Source: Hirsutella rhossiliensis (Eukaryota > Ascomycota > Sordariomycetes > Hypocreales > Ophiocordycipitaceae). Taken from it: a DNA stretch of 64,000 bases. How positions within the stretch are numbered: position 1 is the first letter of the stretch; the number at the start of each line of letters is the position of its first letter. The notes below the pieces were generated by a model. It was not told the DNA's origin, did no database searches, and saw nothing but the letters and a program-made list of their open reading frames with translations. The DNA lies in NCBI RefSeq assembly GCF_020360975.1, contig NW_025408669.1, positions 992,001 to 1,056,000 on the forward strand, written 5' to 3'. The translations under genes were made by a program, and so were the position numbers. This document shows, piece after piece, positions 43,282-55,257 of this stretch.

Positions 43282-44257
43282 TCACTGCTGCTTCTTGTGA
43301 GCGGCCGGACCCATCTCCTTCTCAAAGGCACCGTATGAGACCTCGAGGCTGGAGAGAGCCCTCAGTCCGACACCAAGTATTGACAAGAGGATCAGGGCCA
43401 CAATGAGGCCCATGAAGATGCCTGCGGAGCCGCGTCAGCCGTCAAGCGCCAAGCCGAAGCAGAGAACAGAGACGTACCGGGTGTGAAAAATTGATACTTT
43501 TCAAACAGCGGCAGGGATTCCCATCGCGTGTTGTTCCCCATGCGGCTAAAATGCATGGCGTTCACGTCCCTCTTCAGGTCCGTATGCAGCGACTCAACGA
43601 ATTGGGCCGGCTCGCCTGGGGCCGAGAGGAACAAGATGGTGTAGCTGTCGTCCTTGGCAGTTGTTTCGAGGCTGCCGGCAAGAATTCCATCTTCTCCTCT
43701 GTGAGCATCCGTTCAACCGATGGGGAGATACCGCTTGGGCTCACCATTCTTAGACAGAGTGCTGGCTCGATCCTGCGAGGCGAGCGATGCCAAGTGGACC
43801 TCATCAACGGTGACGGCCTTGTTCTTCTTGGCGCATTCCGACTTGATGTGCTCGACGACGCCCGCTGTGTCTACGGCGCCGACAACCTCGGCCACGTCGA
43901 ATCGGCCCAGAATGCGAGAGTCCTCAAAGGCCCGGCGGAGGTGCGGCATGGAGCGGCCGAGGTCAGTGGCGTGGACGCCGGGCTGGACGGCGACGAGATA
44001 TCGATCCGTCGGGCAAGTTGCCAGTATCTCTTGCGTGTGCTTCAGCACCTCGGAGCCCGTTTGGATCTGGCTGCGGTGGGAGACATCTTGAAACCTGCGG
44101 GGGCGAAGTGTCAGCTTGCGAAGCATCGACCAAGTTGGCCAGGCAGGAAGGGCGGCGCTCACTTTGTAGTGGACAGTAAAACCCAGGGATACGAGCCGGA
44201 CAGCGCGGCGGCAGCGCCGGAGAGCGCCAGAGGGCCGAAAATCGTCGCAGGACGCAT
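43282..44257 (-). CDS. BIG1: BIG1-type ER membrane protein (V-ATPase assembly/cell-wall glucan)
   Basis: Complement of 44163-44257, 43745-44094, 43478-43696 and 43282-43421; introns 68, 48 and 56 bp; 267 aa. N-terminal signal peptide MRPATIFGPLALSGAAAAL, then SYPWVLLSTTKFQ. The luminal middle carries TDRYLVAVQPGVHATDL and DDSYTILFLSAPG. The C-terminal membrane anchor is IFMGLIVALILLSILGVGL with a short tail SYGAFEKEMGP. The layout and the juxtamembrane FEKYQFFTPG-GIF block match the fungal BIG1 family, related to Voa1/Ac45. In yeast BIG1 is ER-resident and needed for beta-1,6-glucan content; family relatives assist V0 assembly. For exon 3 the acceptor ACAGAG (43697) rather than ACAG keeps the frame. 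Confidence 0.78.
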
Positions 44258-44548
44258 CGCAACGACACGGTGTATGCTTGCCCTGTTCGTGTTGTGCCCA
44301 GCTCGCCGACGTTGGAGGCATCGAGAGAGGTACGGAGTGGCACACGGTGTTATGTAATCAATCTCTGTTAAAGGCAACACCCCGTTTGATGCACACCTCG
44401 GAAAGTCTGCTGGACCCTCGCGGCTTAGAGAAAGGCGTGCATGGAAAAGCCGAGGCGGTATCTCGACAACGAATTCGGGACGCAGTAATCGCCTCTCTGC
44501 TGCGTAGCTTGTCTTGATTCCCTTTTCCTGACCAAGTCTTTTTGCATC

Positions 44549-45268
44549 ATGTTCGCCAAGCCCAGGCCAAAGAAGAGTATACTGCCACCACCCAGCAAGA
44601 AACGAAAGACCACCTCGAGCGTCCAAGAAATCACCTTTGACGACGGCGCGCGCCAAGAATATCTCACGGGCTTTCATAAGCGAAAGCTGGAGAGGGTAAA
44701 GCATGCGCAGGAGCAGGCAGCCAAGCAGGCCCGGCAGGAGAAGCTGGATGCCCGCAAGCAGGTATGGCTCGTTCCTCGACTCGCATTCGTCGCCTTGACG
44801 CGCGCAGCCCTGCTGACGCGAGTCTGCTTTCAGTTGCGCGACGAACGCCGGCGAGAGGTTGAAGAGCATGTGCAAACAGTCAACCGGCTGCTGAGAGAGT
44901 CGGGCGCCGTGGTCGACCCCGTCGAGGCGGAACCCAATGACGGGGACGAGGACGAATGGGGCGGATTCCCCGACAAGCCGGACCTAGACATCATCGATCA
45001 CGAAGAGGAGTACGTCGACGAGGATCGCTACACCACAGTCACCGTCGAGACGGTTTCAGTGTCCCGGGAAGGGCTCAGCAAGCCCCAGACAGAGGCAAAC
45101 GAGGCAGACGACGTCGAAACGGCGCATCCCAGCAGCGGGGACCAGGAATTTCGGGAAAAGGAGGCGAGGCCAGCAAAGATCAAAAAGAAGAAGTTCCGTT
45201 ACGAAAGCAAAATCGAGAGGCAGCTGACAAACAGCAGACAGAGGGCCAAGTCCCAAAGACAAAAATAA
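44549..45268 (+). CDS. RRP17: Ribosome biogenesis protein RRP17 (Nop25 family)
   Basis: Exons 44549-44761 and 44834-45268, intron 72 bp in phase 0; 215 aa. The N-terminus MFAKPRPKKSILPPPSKKRK is followed by QEITFDDGARQEYLTGFHKR and KLERVKHAQEQAAKQ, the Nop25/Rrp17 signature, then a charged helix, an acidic middle (NDGDEDEWGGFPDKPDLD) and a basic C-terminus (KIKKKKFRYESKIER). In yeast Rrp17 is a nucleolar 5'-3' exonuclease for 60S pre-rRNA 5' ends. The intron is a multiple of three with no stop codon, so an unspliced form would add 24 hydrophobic-rich residues. It is divergent from BIG1, with about 290 bp between start codons. Confidence 0.87.
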   Translation: MFAKPRPKKSILPPPSKKRKTTSSVQEITFDDGARQEYLTGFHKRKLERVKHAQEQAAKQARQEKLDARKQVWLVPRLAFVALTRAALLTRVCFQLRDERRREVEEHVQTVNRLLRESGAVVDPVEAEPNDGDEDEWGGFPDKPDLDIIDHEEEYVDEDRYTTVTVETVSVSREGLSKPQTEANEADDVETAHPSSGDQEFREKEARPAKIKKKKFRYESKIERQLTNSRQRAKSQRQK

Positions 45269-45504
45269 GAGAGCAGCTGGCTGTCGGAGACGGGCACACA
45301 CCGCACAGAGCCAATGGCAAACTGGGGAGAAAAGCAGCCTGTATTGCTATAAGTGACGCTATGTACTGTTGGTAGACCGTCCACTGCCCCTAGCCCTCTT
45401 CGCCTCGGGATCGAGCGGCGTCGGACGGCATGTCCCGCCAGTGGACTGCTAAAGATCCGCCAAGCAGCGTCGTGCACAGGAATCCACCAAGGAGAGCTAG
45501 GCAA

Positions 45505-46157
45505 TCAGATGTTGCCAATCTCGGCTTGGAGGTTCTCCAGGTCGTTCTTCATGGTTTCGTACTGTTTGTTCTTCTCCTCGTACTTTTGCTCCCATTGGTC
45601 GCGCTCGCTCTCGAGAGCCTGCACCTTGCGCTCCAGGTGGCCGCACTTCAAGTCAGATTGTCGGAGCCTGTTGCAGTCATCGTCAGCCGCGTCAGCCACC
45701 AAAGGGGTGCTTGTTTTCATCACGTACGTTTCCTTCATCTCGCGCATGGTCTTGTCGGCCTCCTCGGCCTCGTCCTCGAGCAGCTGCACCCGTCGCTGCA
45801 GGGTCTCGTTTTGGGTTCCATGCTGTTGGCCTTCGTCGGCAGCCTTCTTGCAGTCCTTGATGGCAGCTTCGAGCTTCTCGTTCTCTGCTTCGAGCAGGCT
45901 GTTCTTGTGCTTGAGCGAGGTGATTTCCTGTTCTCTCGACAGGTTCTCCTGGTCCAGGTCCTTGATCTTGCTCTGCAGCTCGTCGATCTTAACCGCCGAC
46001 TCGTCGGCCTCGAGGCGGAGACTGTTCATTTTCTGGACGCCACGTTTAGCCTGGCGTTCCCTGATGGCCACTGGCTCAACCCCTCCGCAGCCAGCGACTG
46101 CTAACGGTCGGTCAAGGGGGCGGTAACGGGAGTACGAACCTCCTTGATGCGATCCAT
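45505..46157 (-). CDS. TPM1: Tropomyosin
   Basis: Complement of 46140-46157, 45728-46032 and 45505-45667; introns 107 and 60 bp; 161 aa, the usual length of short fungal tropomyosin. It begins MDRIKEKMNSLRLEADESAV and is one continuous coiled coil with clear heptads (DELQSKIKDLDQENLSREQE; SLKHKNSLLEAENEKLEAA) ending NDLENLQAEIGNI, the conserved C-terminus. It stabilises formin-nucleated actin cables and the cytokinetic ring. The first coding exon holds six codons. The reading frame is open upstream of exon 2 across the intron, but the splice model restores the canonical start. Confidence 0.92.
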
Positions 46158-46661
46158 CTTGGCTGGCGATTCGGATTCGGGGCCGGTAAAGGGCTGATGT
46201 AGGCAGAGATGAGTGTAGCTGTGTCGAGGATGCGCGGACTTGGTTATCACGCTTGGTGGAGGGGGTTTCTGGGAAAAGGAGATGGATGAAGCTCGAGCGT
46301 GTCGGATGAGTACTTGGTACACAGAGGTGCCCCTCCAATGATGTTGTGCCACTTTGCTGTTGGAAAAAGGGGTACTTGCGGCCTGCGCGCACTTGGTCCC
46401 AGATCTCAGGTACCTCTTTTTCCTGAGGCGTGTGATGCCTCATTAGCCCCACTCACAGGCCAGAGGGGCGCAAGGTCCTGTGGCTGTTGCCCCGCCAACA
46501 GACGTCATGCAAGGGATGTCAACAAGACGCGACCCTTCTCAACGAGTCCACACTGGCCTGAACTGCTCCAGAGGTCTTCTTCATCTTCAAAATCCAAACA
46601 GATGCTCGACTGCAACCACTAACGCGTCAGTATTTCCACAGTCGATATACCTTGACACGCC

Positions 46662-48045
46662 ATGCTCGCGGCGCATCGTGACCAGGAGAATCTGGTGCAC
46701 ACCACCCAGGTTCCTACCAAGCAGCAGCCAAAGACGCCTGGCGCCAGATATCCAAAGACGCCTCTTGGGTTCCGCAACAATGACGAGAATGCACCAACCG
46801 CCTTTGCGGGCAAGACTGGGATGGGAGGGGGAGCGGGGACGACCATCAGGGCCGGAGGAAACGAGAAGCTGATGGCAAAGGGTACTGGCAAAGGACCGGC
46901 AATGGTGACGCCCATGGGTATGTCATTTATATGCAGGAGAGTGCTTCAGAGTGGCTGACACCTTGGCAGAGACGCGCCCCAGGGCCCCCTTGGGAAACAA
47001 GACGACCAACGTCAAGGCTAGGGCCGATCGAAGCGCCGGTGCCAAGGAAGTCGAGAAGACGCAGACGAAGCAGGTCACTGTCCAGAAGCCAAAGCAGAAG
47101 CCCGCCGAGCTCGTGCCAGCCAAGCTCTCGATTCTTCCTGACGGCGAAAGCCCTTGTGACGATGGGGAGGAGCCGGAGTATGCCCCCCCTCTGCCCACTC
47201 CGCTACCCTACGAGTCCGACGTGCTCCCAAAGGGCGGCTTGACTTTTGAGGGCCTCGGCAAGAACTTTCTCAAAGGGTTCTACCAACATTTCCACAACCC
47301 CGTCGACGACAACGGGGTATCACGCGAGGAGGCCAAGTTTCGAGCAGAGATGCAAGCAGTGTTGAAGCAGGCTGAGGAGCGCAACGAACGCGAGACTGCG
47401 GGCCTGGACTGGAACATTGAGGATCTTGTCGAGACGGAATCGTCGACGCGTCGGAAGCCTGAGCCGGACAGGGAATCGGTGCCTTCTCGGAGCAGGTTGA
47501 TCAAGAGAGCCCCTCAGAAGAATCCTCCCACCCTCGCGTCAAGGAGAGCGGCATCGGCATTGGCCATTCCGACCGACAGCAAAAGGCCGGTCATGGCCGC
47601 CGGGCCACCATCGAGGAGCGTTTCAACTAGGAGACCGCTCTCGGCGTTGATTGCCGGAAGCAAAGCGAGGAAGCAGCCTCCCGTGCCTCAGCCCGCGCTC
47701 CTGGGCAACTCGGCTGGAGAAGTAGCGTCGAGGACGACGATTGGTTACAACAAGGGCCGGACGGCTTCCTCCATGATTCAATCACAAGGTGGCAGCCAGG
47801 CCAGCCGACTCGGGCAGGCGGCAAAGCCCAGCGGCACACAGGATGCGGACCTCGAGCTCACCGTGACGCCGGCTCGCATGCGCCAGGCTACATCGGACAC
47901 GCAGTCGACTGCGGAAGCGCTGCCCCAGCCCCAGTTCCTGTCGATTTTCGGTGACGTCGACGACGAGGACCTGCCCAGCCAAGCGACTCCGTTCTTGGGC
48001 TCGGACGACGAAGACGACGAATTTGAGCTCATGCTGACGATCTGA
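46662..48045 (+). CDS. Conserved fungal protein with D-box-like motif; possibly securin-like
   Basis: Exons 46662-46917 and 46970-48045, intron 52 bp in phase 1 (branch GGCTGAC); 443 aa. The N-terminus is basic and disordered with PKTPGARYPKTPLGFRNNDE and RPRAPLGNKTTN (an R-x-x-L-like destruction box) plus DENAP, which resembles a relaxed KEN/DEN box. A central block (LPYESDVLPKGGLTFEGLG, then FLKGFYQHFHNPVDDNGV) looks conserved. The C-terminus is acidic (FGDVDDEDLPSQ; GSDDEDDEFELML). N-terminal degrons and an acidic C-terminus are the layout of securins (Cut2/Pds1), but no diagnostic sequence is visible; this is speculation. Neighbours are tropomyosin and SET1. Confidence 0.7.
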
Positions 48046-49003
48046 AGGGTGATGCCGGCAGGACGATGCGGAGTTGGACGGACAAGGTACATGGCAAGGT
48101 GAGAAGGGCAGTGCAACGTGAGCATAACGACCCTGCTCTGATGAGGCGTTTGGGGGGCTGTCGGGACCGACGAGTCGCTGTTTGCATGTTCACAGGCACC
48201 GCTGGCGCTCTATTGGAAGTCTTTGTATCCAAACTCGTGCGTAGGAGACAGCCGGGGGGGTGTTTATTCGCCATGCGTACACAAGGCACTCGAAAATCAG
48301 GCAGGAGTCGTGCCGCCGTGGCGATGATGGTGGACGCGGCGAGGGATGACAGTCTTTTGCCGTGTTGGAAGCACCCAGGCTTAGGTAATCCTAGGGCCGC
48401 CGCCTCCTTACATGCAAATGACTCGGCCGTGTGCTGGCGAAAAGCGGGTCGACCCCCCGGCCAATCGTATCTCCGGCCGCGCCCCTCTGAATGCCGGCGC
48501 TACTCGGTGCCCGCACGCGGTAAAGGCCCAGGCGTTTTGGGTTGGGCCAACTAAACCAAAGTGCCTTTTAGGGAGCGAGGATCCAACCATTCATCCCTGG
48601 GAGAGCAAAGGCCATAATTTACTTGGCGACCTTTTTCCGACTTGGAGATGCTTCAACCTCTCACCACCACCATTCCCCCGTCTTGTTATCCCTCCTGCCA
48701 CCCACCACGCGCAGGCCCCGGACTCTCGGCCCGCTCGCATACCGCCATCCGCTGGTGGATGCGCCCTCGCTCGCCCCTGTGAGCGCTGCGACGCCGCCCG
48801 CCAGCACACACGCGGTCGGTCGTGCAAACCAACCGCCAGGCGTCGACGGCGGCGGCGGCGGCCTAGAGCCTGCAAGCGAGCGAGTGTGAGTGAGTGAGAC
48901 GACGACAACGACTCCGCCCACTCCGCATGGTTAATGCTCCGCGGCGCGAGATATCATGGTCGCGACACGGTGCAAGCGATAACAGGAGTGCCTCATCGAC
49001 ACG
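48046..49003. other. Upstream region of SET1
   Basis: About 960 bp without a recognised gene. GC-rich, ending in GGCGGCGGCGGCGGCC and AGCGAGCGAGTGTGAGTGAGTGAG short repeats shortly before the start codon. Confidence 0.5.
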
Positions 49004-52000
49004 ATGACCCGCCCCCCAGCTGGCGTGAGCTTCGCGCAATTCTTTCCTAACGCCCCCAGGGTCAGAGCAGAAGCCCAGGCCCAGTCTCAGGGCCGCCCGG
49101 ATCGAGACCGCCCCAAGCGCGCCGCCATCGCAGCTCCCGCCTCGTCGTCTGGCGAGACTTTCGCTGCGGCTGATCCTCCTCCGCCTCCTCCGCCGCCTCC
49201 TCCTCCTCCTCCCGCTGCCTCGCTGGATGCCGACGTGGCGACGGCGACTGCCCTCACCCGGCCTTTGTCGGATGCCCCTCGCTCCCACGTCGACGACAAC
49301 GATTCTCCTCCAGGCGAGATCCCCAGCACCGTCGGCTCCGCAAGCTCTGCTTCGTCCATCTTCAGCAGCTCGATACGGGCATCTACGGCGGCTCCCCCGT
49401 CTCAACTTTCGACGAGCGCCACCCCCCACACTTCCAGGGACTCGCTCTCCCGCTCCCCTGCCCCGGCAGCAAAGCACGGCATGCCTGCATCTCGCTCGGC
49501 CGACTTGTACCAGCAAGCCTCCTCTCCACGTATCCGACCCACAGACAACAGTGGCTCATCGACAAACGCCCGCCCCCCGCCGGCTGAGCGCGTCCCGGCT
49601 CGAGATCCCGGGCCGTCCGTCAAAGGCCTCAAATGCACGTATGACCCGATCCTCGATCGAGCGCGCAACAAGGGCGTGAGCAAGAATGCCAAGCCCGTCT
49701 ACAAAGAGTTTGGTCTGGTACGTACAATTATATCTTGTCCCGGCGGAAGGGGGGGCGTCCAGTGCTTTGCTCATGGCTAATCCTTTGCATAGGACGATGA
49801 CGCCCCCCCTTCAGATCCGCGGCTCGCAAAGGCAGGCGGCCGCCTCGGCTACATCAACACCGACTACTATCTCCCCAAGTCCCGCCTGCGCCATGCTCTG
49901 GAGAATCTCAAGCCGTATGCCTACGACACAAAGACCTCGATTGGCCCCGGCCCGCCGACGCAAGTTGTCGTGACGCGGTATAACCCGCTCGCCCCGTTCA
50001 ACAAGGTCACGGCCATTTTCGCAACGTTTGGTGAGATTGCCGAGAGCAGCAACAAGATGCACCCGGACACGGGAAGCTACCTGGGCTTTGCCACCATTCG
50101 ATACCGAGACTCCAATCGCCCGGGACGCCCGCCCGTCCTCGCCGTCGACGCCGCCCGCCGTGCCGTCAGATCACGCGGCATCAAGGTTGACGCCGACGTA
50201 GTCAAGGTGGAATACGATGCCGAAGGTCGCAAAAGCCGGCGCATGCTCGAAGAGCACCTGAGGAAAGAAAAGGAGAAGCACGACAGACAGAAGCAGGCGC
50301 GGGCCGCACCCGCCACGCTCAAGCCCCCCCCAACCGGTCCCAAATCCTCATCCGCACCCGCAAATCCCCTGGGGTTCGTACGCCCCCCTCCAACTGCCCC
50401 CAAAGGCCCGGCCGCACAAAGACAGCAGGCCGCCCTGGGAACGCCGCACATGGCCCCGGCCGTGCCATCACGCCCGCAGGGCGCTGTCGAGCCACCCAAC
50501 GTCGCATCTCAGCTGGCCGATCTTCCCTACATCTTCGTCACCGCGGATAGTGTCCCGGTGTTGCCGAGCATCATACCTCACATGAAGAAGCGGCTGAAAA
50601 ACTACGGATTCGACGACATCAGGCTGGATAGGACTGGCTTTTACATTGTCTTTCGAAACTCCTCCACCGGCAAAGCAGAGGCAGAGCGGTGCTTCCGCGC
50701 CGTCAATCATACCGAGTTCTTCACTTACGACATGGCGATGCAACTATGTCTGCCCCGGCCCGCTCGTCAATCGGGCGCTGCCCGGAAACCAAGTCCAAGT
50801 CCAGATGGAGGCCACAAGACGGTCTTCCGACGAGGGGACGAGGAGTCGCTGCGAAGGCGCCGCGAGGGAGAGGCAGACTTAGAAGAGGAGAAGAAGCAGC
50901 GGGCAAAGAACTTTGACCCCGTCATCGAGGCTGTCGATGTCGTCCGCCGGGAGATGACGGAACATCTGATACGGCATATTCGGACCCAGGTCGCCGCGCC
51001 CTGCCTCTCCGACTTTCTCAATCCCGCCAACCACGCTGCGAAGAGGCGCAAACTCAACCTTGACCAGCCCGAGGACGAAGAGGACCTTACCTTCGACGAT
51101 GGTAGCTCGAGAGTGGGCACACCAAACTCGCGCACCGATCCCATCGAGCGGCGCACCGGCCGGTTCGAACCAAAGGCGTTGCCCCGGATACGCAAGACAA
51201 AGGCAAAGGGCCAGGCGCATCGCAATGCCTTTGTCGACCCCTTTTCTCGAAAGCGGCCGTCGGCAGCCCGCACCGCGTTCCGATCGTTGCATCATCGCCT
51301 TAAGAGCCTAGACAGCGACTTTGAGTCTGACGATGAGACGGATGCCGGGGCTCTGGCGGTCCGCGACACCGAGGAGCCCGAGTCGCGACCGCGCAGTCGT
51401 CTGAGCACCGACGATGAGGCCTTCAAAGACGACCTAGGATCTTGGGGCCGCCAGGAAGACGACTCCATGACAGAAGTCAGCCTTACTGTTAATGATGGAC
51501 CGCCCTCGAGGAAGAGGAAGCTGGAGTCGCCGAACGGGGCTGCCCTAAAGCGTCTGAAGAAGTCCGACGAGGAGCTTTTCGGCGTCAAGATCAACCACAT
51601 TGACGGCGAGGCCGATGGGCGTGGTCCGTCTGAAGATGTTAGCCTCGACGTCGATGTCGCCGACAGCAGTCTGTCGCGCTCCGAGACCCCCGTCTCCCAG
51701 GCGGCCAAGGGCACGAAGAAGAAGCCGTTGAAGCAGAGGAAGAAGACGAAGAAGCAGATTTTCGAGGAGCAAGAGGCTCTAAAGCGCCAGCAAGAAACTG
51801 ACACACAGCAAGAAGACGGCGAGGCCACGCCGGCGCCCTCCAAGCCCTCCAAGCCCTCCAAGCCCTCCAAGGCAGAGGCGCCACCGCCCGAGCCTACGGT
51901 GGAGAAACACGACGAGAAGCTCTTCGCCACGGAGCCCTTGACGGCCGCCTTGACTCTTCCAGATGGCTTCCGCCCAGACCTTGGCCCGCTGCTCAGCCTG

Positions 52001-52991
52001 GCTCTTGGGCCAAGCGACGCGCCCGACGTGTCGAAGCTCGGGAGAAGGTTTTCCGCCGCGGATCTGGGCAACCCTGAGCTGTGGCTGTGGAGACGAAACC
52101 GCATCAGGCGGCTCAACGCGCCTGACGGCAAGACGGAGCAGCCCGTGTCCATTGACGGCTACTACGTGCCAAACGCGACGGGCTGCGCGCGGACCGAAGG
52201 CGTCAAGAAGATACTCAACTCTGAGAAATCAAAGTACCTGCCGCACCACATCAAGGTGCAGAAGGCGAGGGAAGAGCGCGAGGCGCGCTTCAAGAAGAAC
52301 GGCAAGGACGCGAGTGCGGCGGCGTCGGAGGCGGCGAAGCTGGCGGCGGAGAAGCTCATCGCCAAAGGCAACTCGCGGGCCAACCGGGCGAGCAACCGGC
52401 GGTACGTGGCGGACCTCAACGACCAGAAGAAGACGCTGGGGCAAGACTCGGACGTGTTCAAGTTCAACCAGCTCAAGAAGCGGAAGAAGCCCGTCAAGTT
52501 TGCGCGGTCGGCCATTCACAACTGGGGCCTGTACGCCATGGAGAACATTGGCAAGGACGACATGATTATCGAGTACGTGGGCGAGGAGGTGCGGCAGCAG
52601 ATTGCCGAGATCCGCGAGAAACGCTACCTCAAGAGCGGCATCGGGAGCAGCTACCTGTTCCGCATCGACGATGACACGGTTGTCGACGCGACCAAGAAGG
52701 GGGGCATTGCGCGATTCATCAACCACAGCTGCATGCCCAACTGCACGGCTAAGATTATCAAGGTCGAGGGCAGCAAGCGAATCGTCATCTATGCCCTCCG
52801 CGACATTGCCCTAAGTATGTCTTTTCTCTCTTCTCTGTTCTTTTGCTTGGCGTGAGTGGCAAGACCGATGACTGACCATGACAATAGACGAGGAGTTGAC
52901 GTACGACTACAAGTTTGAGCGTGAGATTGGCAGCCTGGACCGCATCCCGTGTCTCTGCGGCACCGCGGCATGCAAAGGCTTCCTTAATTAA
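49004..52991 (+). CDS. SET1: Histone H3 lysine-4 methyltransferase (COMPASS catalytic subunit)
   Basis: Exons 49004-49717, 49793-52814 and 52888-52991; introns 75 and 73 bp; 1279 aa. Order: disordered N-terminus with a 13-proline run; conserved [20 protein letters not shown]-like domain (about 295-375: [30 protein letters not shown]); Set1 RNA-binding SET-associated domain (about 480-575: [31 protein letters not shown]); charged middle; N-SET (about 970-1110: [15 protein letters not shown]); SET (from about 1137: [42 protein letters not shown]); and post-[16 protein letters not shown]. It mono- to trimethylates H3K4 at active promoters within COMPASS. The last intron cuts the SET domain just before the TYDY motif. 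Confidence 0.95.
51835..51872. repeat. 9-bp tandem repeat in SET1 coding sequence
   Basis: Unit CCCTCCAAG, four copies, encoding [11 protein letters not shown] in the disordered region before N-SET. Confidence 0.85.
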
Positions 52992-54238
52992 TGTTGCTCG
53001 CCGCTCGCCTGGCTGGCTGCCGTGTAGAAAAAGGGGAGGCGGCCTTGTTTGTTTTTCCACGCACAGAGCAAGCAACATGCCGCGGAAGCGAAGAAGAACA
53101 AGCTCGGCATCGTCGCCGTCATCGTCCTTTCGGCTCGACATCCCCCCCCGTCTTCACCCACCATCTGTCTTGTTGGCGTTTGCTGCTCCCCGGGCCGGGC
53201 GGTGCCACAGAGCACTCCTCTCTCGGTTGCGTGCTGTTTTCCTTGTCTGGTGCACCGGTGGGTCGATACAAACACGGGAAAGAGAAAAAGAGGTGATTTG
53301 CCTTGTCTGACCAAGGAGGCGCGACAGACCGGTGGTGGCGTTTGGGCATTCAGGGAGGGGGTTTTACACGGAGGGGGGACCAAGGCATAAGATCTCTCCT
53401 GTCTTGCCCATCATCTCAAGTCGGCAACGGCAAAGGCAGGGGGGAGGGAAGGCCATGCAAAGAGGCGTCCCTGTTTTTTCCTTTTCGTTTTAGCTCGGGT
53501 GGTTGCTTGTCAACCTCGCCTACTCCCTTTTTTTTTCTTTGTTGAAAACTTCTTCACCTCACAAAGACGGGGGATGGGTTGAGGGACCTTGGTTGGCGCT
53601 GATGTTGCTTCGGCTCGAGGCAAGTTTTTGGGGGGCTACCTGGGGGGCTACCCGGTGGTCCGCAACTTGTCTTGTCCAAGAATGGACCACCGTCGTTCAG
53701 TGTCCGGGGGCCTTGGCTGGGGACCGTCATGGTGATTGTGTACGTTGACGCTGCTGTTGCACATGGACGTGCGGCGTGCGGCCGGGTGGGGGAGCAAAAC
53801 TTTGGGACGAGCAGACACGGAGTCGACACAAACAAACATGATATTATTCCATAGACCCATTTGCGTCCCCCCTTTTCCCCTCTGGCGGCTATCGACTGCT
53901 CCATGTGATTGAAAAAGCAAGCTCAGTCACGGCGTCGTTGCTAAGTCATCGTTGCCGCCGACAAGAGTAAAAGGAACGGGCCAGTCTCTCTTTCAAAGAA
54001 TTAGCATTAATAAGTCGCTTCACATATGCAGGATGTCCGTTACAGTATGCGCCCGCCCTGATGAACAGCACCCCGGTCCCTCACGCGTGCCCCGTCAAAA
54101 CGGTTGCGTCCTCTTGTTCATGTCCTCAAAAGCCTCTGCAGGGGGTTCGGTGGGCCCAAGCGACGACCGCCTCGTCAGGGGGACACCTGGCATTTGTTTG
54201 GTTTTGTCGGGCCTGGTCTCGCTCTGCCGCGCCCCCGG
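52992..54238. other. Convergent spacer after SET1
   Basis: 1.25 kb between SET1 (+) and the Ilp-like gene (-). Holds 3' UTRs with T-rich runs (53525-53545). No frame with recognisable similarity. Confidence 0.5.
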
Positions 54239-54918
54239 TCAGTCACGGCGGGCTCTTGGTGCACGAGAGTCGCTGATACCAGGAGGAGCTCGAGGCCCCA
54301 ACATCCAGTCCTGCATGGCCAGCCACTCGCTCCAGTTGGACTCGGCGTTCACAATCTCCACCTCAGTGACGCGCTGCAGCGGGCGTAAAAAGGGCACGCT
54401 CTGGCCGTCCTCCATGTCGTAGTTGGCCTTGACCCTCAGCCACGTGTCGCTCTTTGCAGCAAAGAGGTAGTTCCTCCGCTCCGTCTCGTGAATGGTGCCG
54501 ACGCCCTCGGACCAATCTTCGCCGAAGAAGCCGTGAAGAACGGCAGGAGTGTCGAAGCCGGTGGCAACGAGGCGGCGGACGTAGGGGACGAGAGCGACGG
54601 AGGCGTTGGCGGCTGCGGACCCGGGGCGCTCCAAGGGCGTCGTCGGGGGTGTGGGTAGCTTTTGGCAGGGGAGCTTGATGTTGACAAAGGCGGCAACGGC
54701 CTGGACGGGGCCGTTGTGCTGAGCGTGGTGGACGAAGAAGCTAAGGCAGCTTTGATACTTGGGGTACCATTCGAAGATGTCGAACTGGGATTCCTGGAAG
54801 GGCTACAGGCTTGGGTGAGCGTCGGAGGCATGGGGGTCGAGAATAGGGGTAAGGGGGTAGTCAATGGCGTAGAGGCGTGACCGTGAATGAGACTTACGTG
54901 TTGAAAGGATCCCGACAT
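54239..54918 (-). CDS. Conserved fungal protein of the 'Ilp apoptosis inhibitor'-annotated group
   Basis: Complement of 54898-54918 and 54239-54802, intron 95 bp in phase 0; 194 aa. Exon 1 encodes only MSGSFQH. The spliced protein reads PFQESQFDIFEWYPKYQSCL, AQHNGPVQAVAAFVNIKLPC, then VRRLVATGFDTPAVLHGFFG, ERRNYLFAAKSDTWLRVKA, VPFLRPLQRVTEVEIVNAE and NWSEWLAMQDWMLGPRAPP. I recognise this pattern as a well-conserved Pezizomycotina protein often labelled 'Ilp is an apoptosis inhibitor'; that name rests on weak history and I would not infer function from it. No signal peptide, membrane segment or known catalytic motif. Confidence 0.7.
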
Positions 54919-55257
54919 GTCGCTCGGGAGGGAGGCGTGGCGGGTAGGGCGAGCGAGCGATCAAGTAGGTGATGATGGGAGGCCGTTGGGAAAAGAACCG
55001 TCATGCTCTCAGGAGGGGCAGCGGAAGGGGGTATTGGGCGAGGCAATATATACGACAAGGCCAGAGAGGTCGGGCGGGACTCTGGCGATGGGTAAGGTAT
55101 AGTGATACTAGAGGCGGCGTGGTACAGCCTCTGGTGTTTGCGTGTATTTGCTTGTGTGTCGATTTCGATTTCGGCAGAGGTACCTGCCTGCCTCGGGAGG
55201 GTTATTTCGGTGCCTGCCCCAGGCAAGGCGCGGTGCAGTCTAAAAAGGTAGGGTGTC

